Shown: positions 7,817 through 17,000, counted from the stretch's first letter. The stretch: 56,078 bases of DNA from RGIG3009 sp964390295 (GCA_964390295.1 CAYMHR010000006.1:1-56078), one strand, 5' to 3'. Numbers and translations are program-made. Notes: generated by a model not told the origin, from the sequence alone.

Positions 7817-9715
7817 TTATTCCAGCGCTTCCAATTCGGCTTGAGCTTCCTCCCAATCCAACATCAACTGATCGCAATGCGCTGTTTCATCGTTCAGTGC
7901 GCCGGTGAGTTCCATAATTTTATCGTAGTTGGACGCGATTTCCGGCTGCTCCAGTTCGTGGTTCAGCACGTTGATTCGCTCTTCTGCGGCGGCGATGGCA
8001 TCTTCGCAGCGACGAATTCGCGTCAACAGCTTACGCTTGCGAGACTCCGCTTCCTTGCGCTTTTGGTAAGCGTTTTCCTTAACGGGAAGCGATGCAACGG
8101 TACTTTCAGGCGGCTCGGATAATCGGATACGCTCGATATACTCGTCATAATTGCCGGGATAGCTTTCACAACCGTTGGCGGAGAGCTTGAGGATCCGCGT
8201 GGCCATACGATTGATAAAATACCGGTCGTGTGATACCACGAACAGTGTACCATCGTAGTGCTCCATAGCGGCTTCCAGTGCTTCGCGGGAGGCAATATCC
8301 AAGTGGTTGGTCGGTTCGTCCAGCAACAGCAGGTTGTCGTGCGCCAGCATGAGCTTAAGTAAAAGCAGGCGGGCGCGTTCTCCGCCGCTCAACTGACGAA
8401 TCGGTTGAAACACTTCATCGCCGTAAAACAAAAACGTCGCGAGAGCATTGCGGAGCTCGGTTTGCGTCAACGTGGGATAGGCATCCCAGAGCTGATCAAT
8501 CGCCGTTTTGTCGTAATCCAGGTGTGACTGTATTTGATCGTAATAGCCGATCGATACGCGCGCCCCAAGGCGAATCAAGCCATCGTCAGGTGTTACCTCA
8601 CCGGTGATCAGGCGAAAGAGCGTGGTTTTTCCGCAACCGTTCGGGCCCAGCAAAAAAACACGCTCGCCGCGGCGAAGTTGAAAGGCAACATCGGAAAACA
8701 GTGGGCGATCGAAGGCTTTTTTTAAGCTTTCGGCCGTCAGCACCTCGTTGCCACTGGTTGTTGCGGCATTAAAGCCGAATTTCAAGGTAGCTTCGCGCTT
8801 TTCCGGCTCAATTTGTTGTTCTTTTAAGCGATCTAGGCGCTTTTCGCGGCTTTCTGCGGCACGAATGGATTTTTCGCGATTCCATTGTTTCAGCAACGCG
8901 ATGTTTTCTTCCAGTTTTTTTATCGCACGTTCCGTGGTTTTATAGTGGTGCCGTGCGATTTCCTCATCTTTTTCGCGGCGCGCCTTGTGTTCCGTGTAAT
9001 TCCCATTGGTAACGTACAGCTTTTGGCCGGCTAATTCCATAGTGCGCGTGGTAACACGGTCCAAAAAATAGCGATCGTGCGAAATGACAATGACAGCGCC
9101 GGTATAGCTACGTAAAAAGCCTTCCAGCCATTCGACCGATTCAATATCCAGATGGTTGGTCGGCTCATCAAGCAACAGTAACGTGGAGTTGGAAAGAAGT
9201 AGCCTTCCCATGGAAAGCTTTGACCGTTGACCGCCGCTCAAGGTGGTAACGGAACGCGAGTAAAAGGTGTTATCGAATCCCAAACCGGCCAACGTGGAGG
9301 CGACACGACTGCGGAAATACAGGCCGCCGTCCGCTTCGAATCGATCTTGAAGCTGTGTCTGCCGTTCAATTAAGGCACTGTCGTCGCTTTGAATCAGCCG
9401 GCGGTTAATGCTTTCCAGCTCTCGCTCCATACGTCGTAAGGGTTCGAACACGCTTTCCAGCGCTTCCCATACCGTAACGTCTTCGGTCAAGGTGTGTTGT
9501 TCCAAATAACCGATCCGCGTGCTTTTGGACAGCAAAATATCACCGTAATCCGGCGCTTCCTCTCCAATCAGCAGACGAAACAGCGTGGTTTTTCCGCAAC
9601 CGTTGGATCCGATCAGGCCCACACGGTCGTGCTCTGCCACGTCAAAAGACAACCGTTCGAACAAACAACGGTTGCCAAAACTTTTGGTAAGATTGTGAGC
9701 AGACAGAATGGTCAT
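7817..9715 (-). CDS. ABC-F family ATPase, 632 aa
   Basis: Two ABC domains lie in one chain without membrane segments. The first has Walker A GSNGCGKTT (residues 36-44), signature LSGGQRSKL near 160 and LLLLDEPTNHLD; the second has GPNGCGKTT near 360, LSGGERARL and again DEPTNHLD. A charged linker between them (the P-site tRNA interaction motif in this family) and a C-terminal coiled coil follow, as in Uup/YdiF-type proteins. ABC-F proteins bind the ribosomal E site and act in translation or antibiotic resistance. This one resembles housekeeping members rather than a known resistance subgroup, but that is not proven. AAGGAA precedes the ATG. The gene is divergent from udp and shares a symmetric promoter region with it. 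Confidence 0.93.
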   Translation of the reverse strand: MTILSAHNLTKSFGNRCLFERLSFDVAEHDRVGLIGSNGCGKTTLFRLLIGEEAPDYGDILLSKSTRIGYLEQHTLTEDVTVWEALESVFEPLRRMERELESINRRLIQSDDSALIERQTQLQDRFEADGGLYFRSRVASTLAGLGFDNTFYSRSVTTLSGGQRSKLSMGRLLLSNSTLLLLDEPTNHLDIESVEWLEGFLRSYTGAVIVISHDRYFLDRVTTRTMELAGQKLYVTNGNYTEHKARREKDEEIARHHYKTTERAIKKLEENIALLKQWNREKSIRAAESREKRLDRLKEQQIEPEKREATLKFGFNAATTSGNEVLTAESLKKAFDRPLFSDVAFQLRRGERVFLLGPNGCGKTTLFRLITGEVTPDDGLIRLGARVSIGYYDQIQSHLDYDKTAIDQLWDAYPTLTQTELRNALATFLFYGDEVFQPIRQLSGGERARLLLLKLMLAHDNLLLLDEPTNHLDIASREALEAAMEHYDGTLFVVSHDRYFINRMATRILKLSANGCESYPGNYDEYIERIRLSEPPESTVASLPVKENAYQKRKEAESRKRKLLTRIRRCEDAIAAAEERINVLNHELEQPEIASNYDKIMELTGALNDETAHCDQLMLDWEEAQAELEALE

Positions 9716-9745
9716 AGAAGGATTCCTTTTACAAAATTTTTACAT

Positions 9746-9794
9746 AAGTATACCAAGAATTTGCTTGTATGACAAGTCATTTCTTGGTATACTT
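9746..9794. promoter_or_regulatory. Symmetric divergent promoters of the ABC-F gene and udp
   Basis: A perfect 14-bp inverted repeat, AAGTATACCAAGAA (9746-9759) and TTCTTGGTATACTT (9781-9794), contains an extended -10 (TTGGTATACT) in each arm. Minus strand: TTGTCA (9775-9770), 17 nt, TATACT (9752-9747), driving the ABC-F gene. Plus strand: TTGTAT (9765-9770), 17 nt, TATACT (9788-9793), driving udp. The two -35 boxes share a base, so polymerase binding one way should block the other. Confidence 0.75.
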
Positions 9795-9827
9795 AAAAAA
9801 TAACGGCTTTAAGGGGCGTGATGCGGA

Positions 9828-10601
9828 ATGACGTTGAACGAGGAACGAATGTATCATATTGGTTTGTTGCCGTCGGAAGGGGCCGAATTTGCCATCATCA
9901 CCGGTGATCCGGGACGTGTTGAACAAATAGCCTCTTTGCTGGAGAAGCCACAATTTGTTGCTACGAAGCGGGAATACACGACGTGGAGCGGTATGGTAAA
10001 AGGACAGCGCGTGTTGATTACGTCGCATGGCATTGGTGGCCCTTCCACGGCAATTTGCGTGGAAGAGCTGTACCGTTGCGGCGTTCGTACGATCATTCGT
10101 GTCGGAACGTGCGGCGGCATGGCGTTGCCGGTATGCGGTGGGGACCTGGTTGTGGCGACTGCCGCCATCCGTGCCGAAGGAACGTCGCGTGAATACCTAC
10201 CGATTGAGTTTCCGGCGGTGGCGGATTTATCGGTTTCGGTAGCACTGAAAGAGGCGGGGAAAAAGCTGGGCTATACGGTACATACCGGCGTGGTGCAATG
10301 TAAGGATTCGTTTTACGGCCAGCATTCGCCGGAAGCCTCGCCGGTCGGCTATGAGCTGACAAACAAATGGCAAGCGTGGTTGAAGGGCGGTTGTTTAGCT
10401 TCGGAAATGGAATCGTCCACACTGTACGTCGTTTCGGCAGCACGCGGCATACGTTCCGGTTGCGTGTTGCATACGGTCTGGAATCAGGAACGAGAGGCGG
10501 CAGGAATGAGCAACGTACAAGACGAAAATGCGATGAACGCCGCGAAAACGGCGATCGAGGCGATTCGTCGATTAGTGGTTGCACCGATGCGAGAAATGTG
10601 A
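9828..10601 (+). CDS. udp: Uridine phosphorylase-type nucleoside phosphorylase, 257 aa
   Basis: Family NP-I features are visible: the phosphate/purine-pyrimidine site segment TGDPGRVEQI (25-34), HGIGGPST near residues 64-71, RVGTCGG near 88-94, and the ribose-binding ASEMESSTLYV near 190. The last motif and length fit uridine phosphorylase, which splits uridine with phosphate into uracil and ribose-1-phosphate. No signal peptide; cytosolic. The gene has its own promoter in the divergent region. Its 3' end carries the promoter of ruvC. Other NP-I members cannot be excluded from sequence alone. Confidence 0.85.
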   Translation: MTLNEERMYHIGLLPSEGAEFAIITGDPGRVEQIASLLEKPQFVATKREYTTWSGMVKGQRVLITSHGIGGPSTAICVEELYRCGVRTIIRVGTCGGMALPVCGGDLVVATAAIRAEGTSREYLPIEFPAVADLSVSVALKEAGKKLGYTVHTGVVQCKDSFYGQHSPEASPVGYELTNKWQAWLKGGCLASEMESSTLYVVSAARGIRSGCVLHTVWNQEREAAGMSNVQDENAMNAAKTAIEAIRRLVVAPMREM

Positions 10602-10607
10602 TATACT
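10579..10607 (+). promoter_or_regulatory. Promoter of the ruvCAB operon inside the end of udp
   Basis: TTGCAC (10579-10584), 17 nt, then TATACT (10602-10607) with the extended -10 TGA before it. It overlaps the last codons of udp and lies about 30 nt before the GTG of ruvC. Confidence 0.75.
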
Positions 10608-10636
10608 ATTTCATTATCACTAAAGAGGGTGTACCG

Positions 10637-11140
10637 GTGCGAATTTTTGGGATCGATCCCGGCTATGCCATTGTCGGCTGGGGATTATTAAGCTATGAGC
10701 GAGGACGGTTTATTCCCGTGGATTTTGGTGCGATCACCACCGAGGCAGGAACACCGTTTTCCAAACGCTTGCAAACGATTTATACCGAGCTTTCGTCGCT
10801 TCTGATTACTCATCAGCCGGAGGCGATGGCCATCGAAAAGCTGTATTTTCAAAACAACCAAAAGACAGCCATCGAGGTGGCTGAAGCACGTGGTGTGATT
10901 TTGCTGGCGGCGCAAAATGCCGGCGTTGACATATACGAATACACCCCTTTGCAAGTGAAAAGTGCCGTGACCGGCTTTGGTCAGGCTCAAAAGCCGCAGG
11001 TTATGGAAATGACACGGCGGCTGTTGCGATTGCCGCAGGTCCCCAAACCGGACGATACGGCCGATGCTTTGGCGATTGCGATTTGTCATGCTCAAATGGG
11101 CGGAACCACGTTAAAGCGGCAAATCTTAAAGAGAGGTTGA
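10637..11140 (+). CDS. ruvC: Holliday junction resolvase RuvC, 167 aa
   Basis: RuvC nicks the two like strands of a Holliday junction after RuvAB branch migration. The first catalytic Asp is in IFGIDPG at the N-terminus, the Glu in MAIEKLYF near residue 66, and the last two acidic residues in PDDTADALAIAICH near 139-142. The VTGFGQAQKPQV segment is the usual DNA-binding region. The GTG at 10637 with AGAGGG upstream gives the normal family length; the frame is open much further upstream, but that part overlaps udp. It is followed four bases later by ruvA. Confidence 0.95.
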   Translation: MRIFGIDPGYAIVGWGLLSYERGRFIPVDFGAITTEAGTPFSKRLQTIYTELSSLLITHQPEAMAIEKLYFQNNQKTAIEVAEARGVILLAAQNAGVDIYEYTPLQVKSAVTGFGQAQKPQVMEMTRRLLRLPQVPKPDDTADALAIAICHAQMGGTTLKRQILKRG

Positions 11141-11144
11141 CGAA

Positions 11145-11756
11145 ATGTATTACAGTGTGCGCGGAACGCTGATCCATCGTGAAATGAATTATGCGGTGAT
11201 TGAATGTGGCGGCGTAGGGTATCAGTGCTTTATTACGGCCAACACCGCCAGACAACTTCCGAATATCGGTTCAGAAGTGATGCTGTATACGTTTTTGAAC
11301 GTGCGCGAGGATGCTATGGAGCTTTTCGGGTTTGCCGATCGCGGCGAATTGAGCTGTTTTCGCCTTTTAACGGCGGTTAGCGGCGTTGGTCCCAAGGTTG
11401 GTCTGGCCATTTTGTCCGAGCTGACTCCGGAACGCGTTGCTCTGGCGGCCGCTTCGGGGAATCACAAGGAATTTGCACGTGCACAGGGTGTCGGCCCGAA
11501 ATTGGCACAGCGTATTGTGCTGGAACTGAAGGATAAGGTAGGATTGCCGTCGGCAACCGAAGGCGTTGTTGCCAAGTCTGATCTTTCCGTTGGCGTGGTC
11601 AACGCTTCGCAGGGCGCTGTTGATGCCGTCAATGCATTAACAATGCTTGGCTTTAGCAGTGGCGAAGTTTCGGCGGTAGTCGGCAAGCTGGACAATACTT
11701 TGCCCGTGGAGGAATTGGTACGTCAAGCGTTGAAGCAGCTGGGAAAACGCGGTTAA
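11145..11756 (+). CDS. ruvA: Holliday junction helicase subunit RuvA, 203 aa
   Basis: RuvA binds the four-way junction as a tetramer and loads RuvB. The N-terminal OB fold begins MYYSVRGTLIHREMNYAVIE. Two helix-hairpin-helix motifs are seen (LTAVSGVGPKVGLAIL near 75-90 and AQGVGPKLAQRIVLELKDK near 110-130). A flexible linker leads to the C-terminal RuvB-binding domain (ALTMLGFSSGEVSAVV). Length matches the family. It lies between ruvC and ruvB in one operon. Confidence 0.96.
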   Translation: MYYSVRGTLIHREMNYAVIECGGVGYQCFITANTARQLPNIGSEVMLYTFLNVREDAMELFGFADRGELSCFRLLTAVSGVGPKVGLAILSELTPERVALAAASGNHKEFARAQGVGPKLAQRIVLELKDKVGLPSATEGVVAKSDLSVGVVNASQGAVDAVNALTMLGFSSGEVSAVVGKLDNTLPVEELVRQALKQLGKRG

Positions 11757-11768
11757 GGAGGGAATGGC

Positions 11769-12785
11769 ATGGATGAAATGGATTTTGAAAATCGCATGAT
11801 GTCAACGGAATATTTACCGGAGGACGACGGCGAAAACCCGTTGCGTCCTCGTTCCATGAACGATTATATCGGTCAGGAAAAGGTGAAAGAAAACCTATCC
11901 GTCTTTATCAACGCCGCGCATTTGCGTGGGGAGCCACTGGATCACGTGTTGCTGTACGGGCCTCCCGGCTTGGGAAAAACCACCCTATCGGCGATTATCG
12001 CTAACGAATTGGGGGTCAATTTTCGTATCACCTCCGGTCCGGCGCTGGAACGCGCCGGCGATTTGGCTGCTTTGCTGACGAATTTGGAGCAGGGCGACGT
12101 TTTGTTTATCGATGAAATTCACCGGCTTCCGCGGACGGTTGAGGAAATTCTGTATCCCGCCATGGAAGATTTCGCCATTGATATTATCAACGGCAAGGGA
12201 CAGGGTGCGGCATCGATCCACTTGCCGTTGCCACGTTTTACTCTGGTGGGTGCCACCACGCGCGCCGGGCAGCTTTCGGCACCGTTACGTGATCGCTTCG
12301 GCGTTATTTGCCGGTTGGAATTGTATACGCCGGAGGAATTGGGTCAGATCGTACAGCGAAGCGCCGATATTTTGGGGATTTCCTGTGACCACGACGGCTC
12401 GTTAGAGATCGCATCCCGTTCGCGCGGAACGCCGCGTATTGCCAACCGCTTGCTAAAGCGCGTGCGTGATTTTGCTCAAGTGCTTAATCACGGTGCAATT
12501 ACCGCGGAAGTGGCGAAAATTGCACTGGATCGTTTGGAAATCGACGAGCTGGGACTGGATATGGTGGATCGTCGCATGCTACAGGCGATGATCCAGCACT
12601 ATAACGGCGGTCCCGTTGGATTGGATACATTGGCGGCGGTAATCGGTGAAGAAGCGGTGACGATTGAAGACGTATACGAGCCGTATCTTATGCAGTTGGG
12701 ATTTATCAATCGCACGCCGCGTGGCCGTGTTGTTTTGCCTGCGGCCTACGAACACTTGGGCTTGGAATATCAGATGTCATTTTAA
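11769..12785 (+). CDS. ruvB: Holliday junction helicase motor RuvB, 338 aa
   Basis: AAA+ motor that pulls DNA through the RuvA-junction complex. The N-terminal RPRSMNDYIGQ, Walker A YGPPGLGKTT (near 64-73), Walker B VLFIDEIHRL, sensor 1 VGATTRAG and arginine finger APLRDRFG are all in place. The C-terminal winged helix (GGPVGLDTLAAVIGEE, YEPYLMQLGFINRTPRGR) binds DNA. Length is normal. GGAGG precedes the ATG, 12 nt after ruvA. The methyltransferase gene follows by 12 nt. Confidence 0.97.
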   Translation: MDEMDFENRMMSTEYLPEDDGENPLRPRSMNDYIGQEKVKENLSVFINAAHLRGEPLDHVLLYGPPGLGKTTLSAIIANELGVNFRITSGPALERAGDLAALLTNLEQGDVLFIDEIHRLPRTVEEILYPAMEDFAIDIINGKGQGAASIHLPLPRFTLVGATTRAGQLSAPLRDRFGVICRLELYTPEELGQIVQRSADILGISCDHDGSLEIASRSRGTPRIANRLLKRVRDFAQVLNHGAITAEVAKIALDRLEIDELGLDMVDRRMLQAMIQHYNGGPVGLDTLAAVIGEEAVTIEDVYEPYLMQLGFINRTPRGRVVLPAAYEHLGLEYQMSF

Positions 12786-12797
12786 GGAGCGGCGCGT

Positions 12798-13691
12798 ATG
12801 CGAACGGCTGAAAATTGGAAGGATTACGAACTGCTGGATGCCACGGATGGCGAACGGTTGGAGCGTTGGGGCGACGTCGTCTTGATTCGTCCCGATCCAC
12901 AGATCGTGTGGAGCCAGGGGCTTGTTCATCCCTTGTGGAAAAAAGCTCATGCGAGGTATCACCGTTCTGCAACCGGCGGCGGTCACTGGGAACTCTATCG
13001 TTCGTTACCGGAGGTATGGGACGTTGGATACGACGCTCCTGCCGTTGGATTGGAAGGACTGCGGTTCCGGCTGAAGCCGATGGGCTTTAAGCATACTGGC
13101 CTTTTCCCCGAGCAGGCGGTAAACTGGGATGAAATGGCACGCCTGATTCGCGCAGCCGGTCGTCCGATTCGGGTTTTGAATTTATTCGGCTATACCGGTG
13201 GTGCTACGCTGGCGTGCGTAGCGGCCGGTGCTCACGTCACGCATGTTGACGCTTCCAAGGGTATGGTAGCTTGGGGGCGTGAAAACGCCGTTGCCTCTGC
13301 GCTGGCAGATCGACCGATGCGCTGGTTGGTTGACGACTGCGTTAAGTTCGTACAACGCGAACGGCGCCGCGGCAATACGTACGATGCCATTTTAATGGAC
13401 CCCCCGTCATACGGGCGCGGCCCCGGCGGTGAGGTGTGGAAGTTGGAAGAGCAAATCTTCGGTCTGGTATCCGAATGTATTTCGCTTTTCTCCGACCGAC
13501 CGTTGTTTTTCTTAATCAATTCCTATACCACGGGATTGTCGCCGGCGGTTATGCAATATATGCTGGCATCGTTGGTCGTTCCTCGCTTCGGCGGCAGAAC
13601 CGAGGCCGACGAAATCGGCTTGCCGGTTTCGCAAAGCGGCTTGGTATTGCCCTGTGGTGCCAGCACCTGGTGGAAAGCGGAGGATTGCTAA
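12798..13691 (+). CDS. Class I SAM-dependent methyltransferase, RlmI-like without PUA, 297 aa
   Basis: SAM-binding motif I is LNLFGYTGGATLACVAAG (near 118-135), followed by the acidic loop VTHVDASKGMV. The catalytic-type motif IV is LMDPPSYGRGP near 200. These match the family of 23S rRNA m5C methyltransferases related to RlmI/RlmK, but the N-terminal PUA domain is absent, as in shorter clostridial members. It likely methylates RNA, probably rRNA; the base is unknown. The start overlaps no other gene, and the stop abuts the ATG of ecfA1 (13692), so both are likely translated from one mRNA. Confidence 0.85.
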   Translation: MRTAENWKDYELLDATDGERLERWGDVVLIRPDPQIVWSQGLVHPLWKKAHARYHRSATGGGHWELYRSLPEVWDVGYDAPAVGLEGLRFRLKPMGFKHTGLFPEQAVNWDEMARLIRAAGRPIRVLNLFGYTGGATLACVAAGAHVTHVDASKGMVAWGRENAVASALADRPMRWLVDDCVKFVQRERRRGNTYDAILMDPPSYGRGPGGEVWKLEEQIFGLVSECISLFSDRPLFFLINSYTTGLSPAVMQYMLASLVVPRFGGRTEADEIGLPVSQSGLVLPCGASTWWKAEDC

Positions 13692-14549
13692 ATGAGTGAT
13701 ATTATTCAGGTCAAGGACCTACGCTTTTCTTATGAAGACGGTAACGATCAGCCGGCGGTGGTGTTGAATCACCTGAATTTATCCGTTGAAAAGGGCTCGT
13801 TCGTAGCGATGCTGGGACATAATGGGTGTGGAAAATCCACCTTGGCAAAGCACTTTAACGCGATGCTGTTGCCTTTGGGTGGTCAGGTGCTGATTCACGA
13901 TATGGACACCGCCGACGAGGAATGTAAGTACGATATTCGAAGCACGGTGGGGTTAGTATTGCAAAATCCGGATAACCAGTTGGTATCCACCATCGTGGAA
14001 GAGGATGTGGCGTTTGGACCGGAAAATTTAGGAATACCGTCGCAGGAAATCCGTTGCCGTGTGGACGAGGCGTTGCGGTGCGTCGGTATGTATGAATACC
14101 GCAATCACGACACGCATAAGCTGTCCGGCGGTCAAAAGCAACGCATAGCAATCGCCGGTATTTTGGCTATGCGGCCGGAATGTCTGGTGTTGGATGAACC
14201 GACGGCCATGTTGGATCCGCGCGGTCGTCAAGAAGTTATGGATACGATCATCCGGCTCAATCGCGATTATGGGATGACAGTGGTGCTTATCACGCACTAT
14301 ATGGAAGAAGCGGTACGTGCCGATCGCGTGGTTGTTATGAACGGCGGCGAAATCGTGCTGGACGGCGAACCTCACGTTGTGTTTTCGCACGTTGAGGAGT
14401 TGCGCGATATTGAATTGGACGTTCCGCAACCAACCGAACTGTGTCACCGTTTACGGCAATGCGGCATAGCGTTGCCGGAAGGTGTTTTAACGGTGGAAGA
14501 ATGTACAGAAGCGCTGTTAAAGCTACTACAAAGGGAAAAAGCAAGGTAG
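13692..14549 (+). CDS. ecfA1: ECF transporter ATPase EcfA1, 285 aa
   Basis: One of the two ATPases that power energy-coupling-factor uptake of vitamins and metals. Walker A LGHNGCGKST (near 42-51), Q loop LVLQNPDNQLV, signature HKLSGGQKQR (near 143), Walker B CLVLDEPTAMLDP and H-loop VVLITHYMEEA are present. The Q-loop NPDNQ is typical of EcfA. The C-terminal part is the usual EcfA dimerisation domain. The order ecfA1-ecfA2-ecfT-truA is common in Firmicutes. The S component that sets the substrate is not in the window, which fits a shared group II module. Confidence 0.93.
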   Translation: MSDIIQVKDLRFSYEDGNDQPAVVLNHLNLSVEKGSFVAMLGHNGCGKSTLAKHFNAMLLPLGGQVLIHDMDTADEECKYDIRSTVGLVLQNPDNQLVSTIVEEDVAFGPENLGIPSQEIRCRVDEALRCVGMYEYRNHDTHKLSGGQKQRIAIAGILAMRPECLVLDEPTAMLDPRGRQEVMDTIIRLNRDYGMTVVLITHYMEEAVRADRVVVMNGGEIVLDGEPHVVFSHVEELRDIELDVPQPTELCHRLRQCGIALPEGVLTVEECTEALLKLLQREKAR

Positions 14550-14556
14550 AATTACT

Positions 14557-15426
14557 ATGGCAATTATTGAAACACAACAATGCAGTGTGAAATATTCGAT
14601 CGGTACTCCGTTTGAAAAAGCGGCTCTTTCGGACGTGTCCGTCAGTATCGAGGAAGGCGAGCTGGTCGGCATTATCGGACATACCGGCTCCGGTAAGTCT
14701 ACTTTCGTGCAACTGCTCAACGGTCTTTTGAAGCCTACCGAAGGAAAAATTCTTTTGGACGGCCAGGACATTTGGGCTTCCCCCAAGGAAATACGGCGCA
14801 TTCGCTTCCAGGTAGGTATGGTGTTCCAATACCCGGAATATCAATTGTTTGAAGAAACGGTGTACAAGGACGTTGCTTTCGGTCCGCATAACATGGGATT
14901 AACCGAGGAAGAGATCCGGGAGCGGGTTTTCCGTGCGGCACAACGTGTCGGGCTGGACAAGGACTTGTTGAACAAATCACCGTTCGAGCTTTCCGGTGGG
15001 GAAAAGCGCCGTGCCGCCATCGCCGGTATCATGGCAATGGAACCGAGGGTTTTAATTCTGGATGAGCCGACCGCCGGGCTGGACCCACGTGGCCGTGAGC
15101 GTATACTGGAAATGATTCGTCGGTACCGACGCGAAAACGGCACCACGGTGCTGTTCGTTTCCCACAGTATGGAGGACGTTGCGCGTATCGCTGACCGCGT
15201 CTTGGTGTTAAATCACGGTGAGGTCGCCATGCTGGAGCCTGTAGAACGAATTTTTACTCATTCGGAGCAGTTGGAAAGCATGGGATTGTCCGTGCCGGCC
15301 ATTACGAAGGTGTTTATGCAGTTGAAAAGAAACGGTGTCGACGTTCCCGAAACGGTCTATACGTTGGATCAAGCGCAAGAAGAATTATTGCGTCTCCTGA
15401 AGGGGGGAACCGCCAATGCTGTCTGA
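14557..15426 (+). CDS. ecfA2: ECF transporter ATPase EcfA2, 289 aa
   Basis: Second ATPase of the energy-coupling module. It starts with the EcfA2-like SVKYSIGTPFEKAALSDVS, then Walker A GHTGSGKST (near 41-49), Q loop MVFQYPEYQLFEET, signature FELSGGEKRR, Walker B VLILDEPTAGLDP and FVSHSMEDVA. The GxP-F-E insertion before Walker A distinguishes EcfA2 from EcfA1. Its last 11 bases overlap the start of ecfT, which suggests coupled translation and a fixed stoichiometry. Confidence 0.93.
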   Translation: MAIIETQQCSVKYSIGTPFEKAALSDVSVSIEEGELVGIIGHTGSGKSTFVQLLNGLLKPTEGKILLDGQDIWASPKEIRRIRFQVGMVFQYPEYQLFEETVYKDVAFGPHNMGLTEEEIRERVFRAAQRVGLDKDLLNKSPFELSGGEKRRAAIAGIMAMEPRVLILDEPTAGLDPRGRERILEMIRRYRRENGTTVLFVSHSMEDVARIADRVLVLNHGEVAMLEPVERIFTHSEQLESMGLSVPAITKVFMQLKRNGVDVPETVYTLDQAQEELLRLLKGGTANAV

Positions 15427-16228
15427 TATTACCATTGGCCAGTTTTTTCCGGGGCGCTCCGTGTTACACCGAATGGACCCGCGCGTTAAGTTGGCATTGA
15501 CCTTTGTTTATATTATTGTCATCTTTTTCCCAAAAAGCTGGTTTGGCCTGGGACTTGCCGTTGCTTTTTCTGCGCTGTGCATTTTGCTGTCTCAAATCCC
15601 CATCAAGGTGATTTTAAGAAGCTTTAAGCCTATCTTGCCGTTGTTGATTTTCACCTCCGTTATTAACTTGTTTTACGCTGACGGAACTACCTTGGTCAGC
15701 TTTTGGATTCTTACGATTACCTGGGAGGGTTTGTACAAAGCGATTTTTATTGCTTTGCGAATTCTATGCCTGATTGCCGCTAGCTCGTTGCTGACATATA
15801 CCACTTCACCGACTACCTTGACGGATGCTTTGGAACGACTGATGAGTCCGTTGCGCTTTATTCGTGTTCCGGTACACGAAATTGCCATGATGATGACGAT
15901 CGCGCTTCGTTTTATTCCGTCGCTGATCGAAGAAACGGACAAGATCATGTCTGCTCAAAAAGCACGTGGTGCCGATATGGAGAGCGGTAACGTGTTACAG
16001 CGTGTCAAAGCGTTGATCCCGGTACTGGTACCGCTGTTTATTTCCTCGTTTCGCCGTGCCTTTGACCTTGCCACCGCCATGGAGTGCCGTTGTTATCACG
16101 GTGGCGACGGTCGAACGCGCATGAAACAGCTTCATATACGGTGTAGCGACGGAGTGGCGATTGCCATCGTCGTGTTGTTGACCGCCGTTTTGATTGCTTC
16201 GAATTGGTACTTGCCGGCAGTGATTTAA
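15416..16228 (+). CDS. ecfT: ECF transporter membrane coupling protein EcfT, 270 aa
   Basis: Integral membrane protein that joins the ATPases to the vitamin-binding S subunits. It begins with PGRSVLHRMDPRVKL, the conserved EcfT N-terminus, and has about five membrane segments. Two coupling-helix signatures carry A-R-G motifs, the second visible as SAQKARGADMESG near residue 180. The gene overlaps ecfA2 and is followed after 19 nt by truA. Confidence 0.93.
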   Translation: MLSDITIGQFFPGRSVLHRMDPRVKLALTFVYIIVIFFPKSWFGLGLAVAFSALCILLSQIPIKVILRSFKPILPLLIFTSVINLFYADGTTLVSFWILTITWEGLYKAIFIALRILCLIAASSLLTYTTSPTTLTDALERLMSPLRFIRVPVHEIAMMMTIALRFIPSLIEETDKIMSAQKARGADMESGNVLQRVKALIPVLVPLFISSFRRAFDLATAMECRCYHGGDGRTRMKQLHIRCSDGVAIAIVVLLTAVLIASNWYLPAVI

Positions 16229-16247
16229 GAGAAAACGAGGTGAAACC

Positions 16248-17000
16248 GTGGGAAAGTTCTTGCTGACACTTCAATATGACGGCACCCGGTATCACGGCTG
16301 GCAGGTTCAGCCCAACGGGATCACCGTACAAGAAACGTTGCAAAATGCACTGGAGCGCGTCACAGGAACACGCCCCGGCGTGACTGGATGCAGTCGAACC
16401 GATGCCGGTGTTCATGCGTTGCATTTTTATTGCACCGCCGAATATCCGGAGCGTTGGGGTGCTGCTAGCCTGTGCAAGGCGTTAAATGCCGTTTTACCGG
16501 AGGACGTTGTCGTTTTGTCCTGTCGCGAGGTTCCGGCAGAGTTTCACCCACGCTATTCAGCCATCGGTAAGCGTTATCGGTATCAACTGTGGAACGGAGC
16601 GGTTCGCTCGCCGTTTTGGAAGGGACATTCCCTGTACGTGCGTGCGCCACTGGACGTGGATCGGCTCAACGAAACGGCATCGCTTTTTTTGGGGAAACAT
16701 AATTTTTCCGCTTTTTGTTCTTCAGGGAGCTCGGTGGAGGACAAGTGTCGTACCATTACCCGTTCCACGGTGCAACGATCCGGAGATTTGGTAACGTATA
16801 CCGTTGAGGCAGATGGGTTTCTGTATAATATGGTTCGTATTTTGGTAGGAACTTTGTTGGATGTTCATGCCGGTCGTTTGTCTGCTGAAGACGTACAACG
16901 GGCACTGGCGACTGGGGATCGTGCGTACGCCGGTGTAACTGCTCCGGCGCACGGTTTGTTTTTAGACGACGTATTTTATCGGGCGGAGGTGTCAACATGA
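16248..17000 (+). CDS. truA: tRNA pseudouridine synthase TruA, 250 aa
   Basis: TruA makes pseudouridine at positions 38-40 of the tRNA anticodon stem. It begins with FLLTLQYDGTRYHGWQ, the family N-terminus. The catalytic Asp lies in GCSRTDAGVHA near residue 52. The second half has GKHNFSAFCSSGS and FLYNMVRILVGTLLDV, also standard. The GTG at 16248 has GAGGTGA upstream. The stop overlaps the ATG of the next gene by 4 bases. Confidence 0.95.
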   Translation: MGKFLLTLQYDGTRYHGWQVQPNGITVQETLQNALERVTGTRPGVTGCSRTDAGVHALHFYCTAEYPERWGAASLCKALNAVLPEDVVVLSCREVPAEFHPRYSAIGKRYRYQLWNGAVRSPFWKGHSLYVRAPLDVDRLNETASLFLGKHNFSAFCSSGSSVEDKCRTITRSTVQRSGDLVTYTVEADGFLYNMVRILVGTLLDVHAGRLSAEDVQRALATGDRAYAGVTAPAHGLFLDDVFYRAEVST

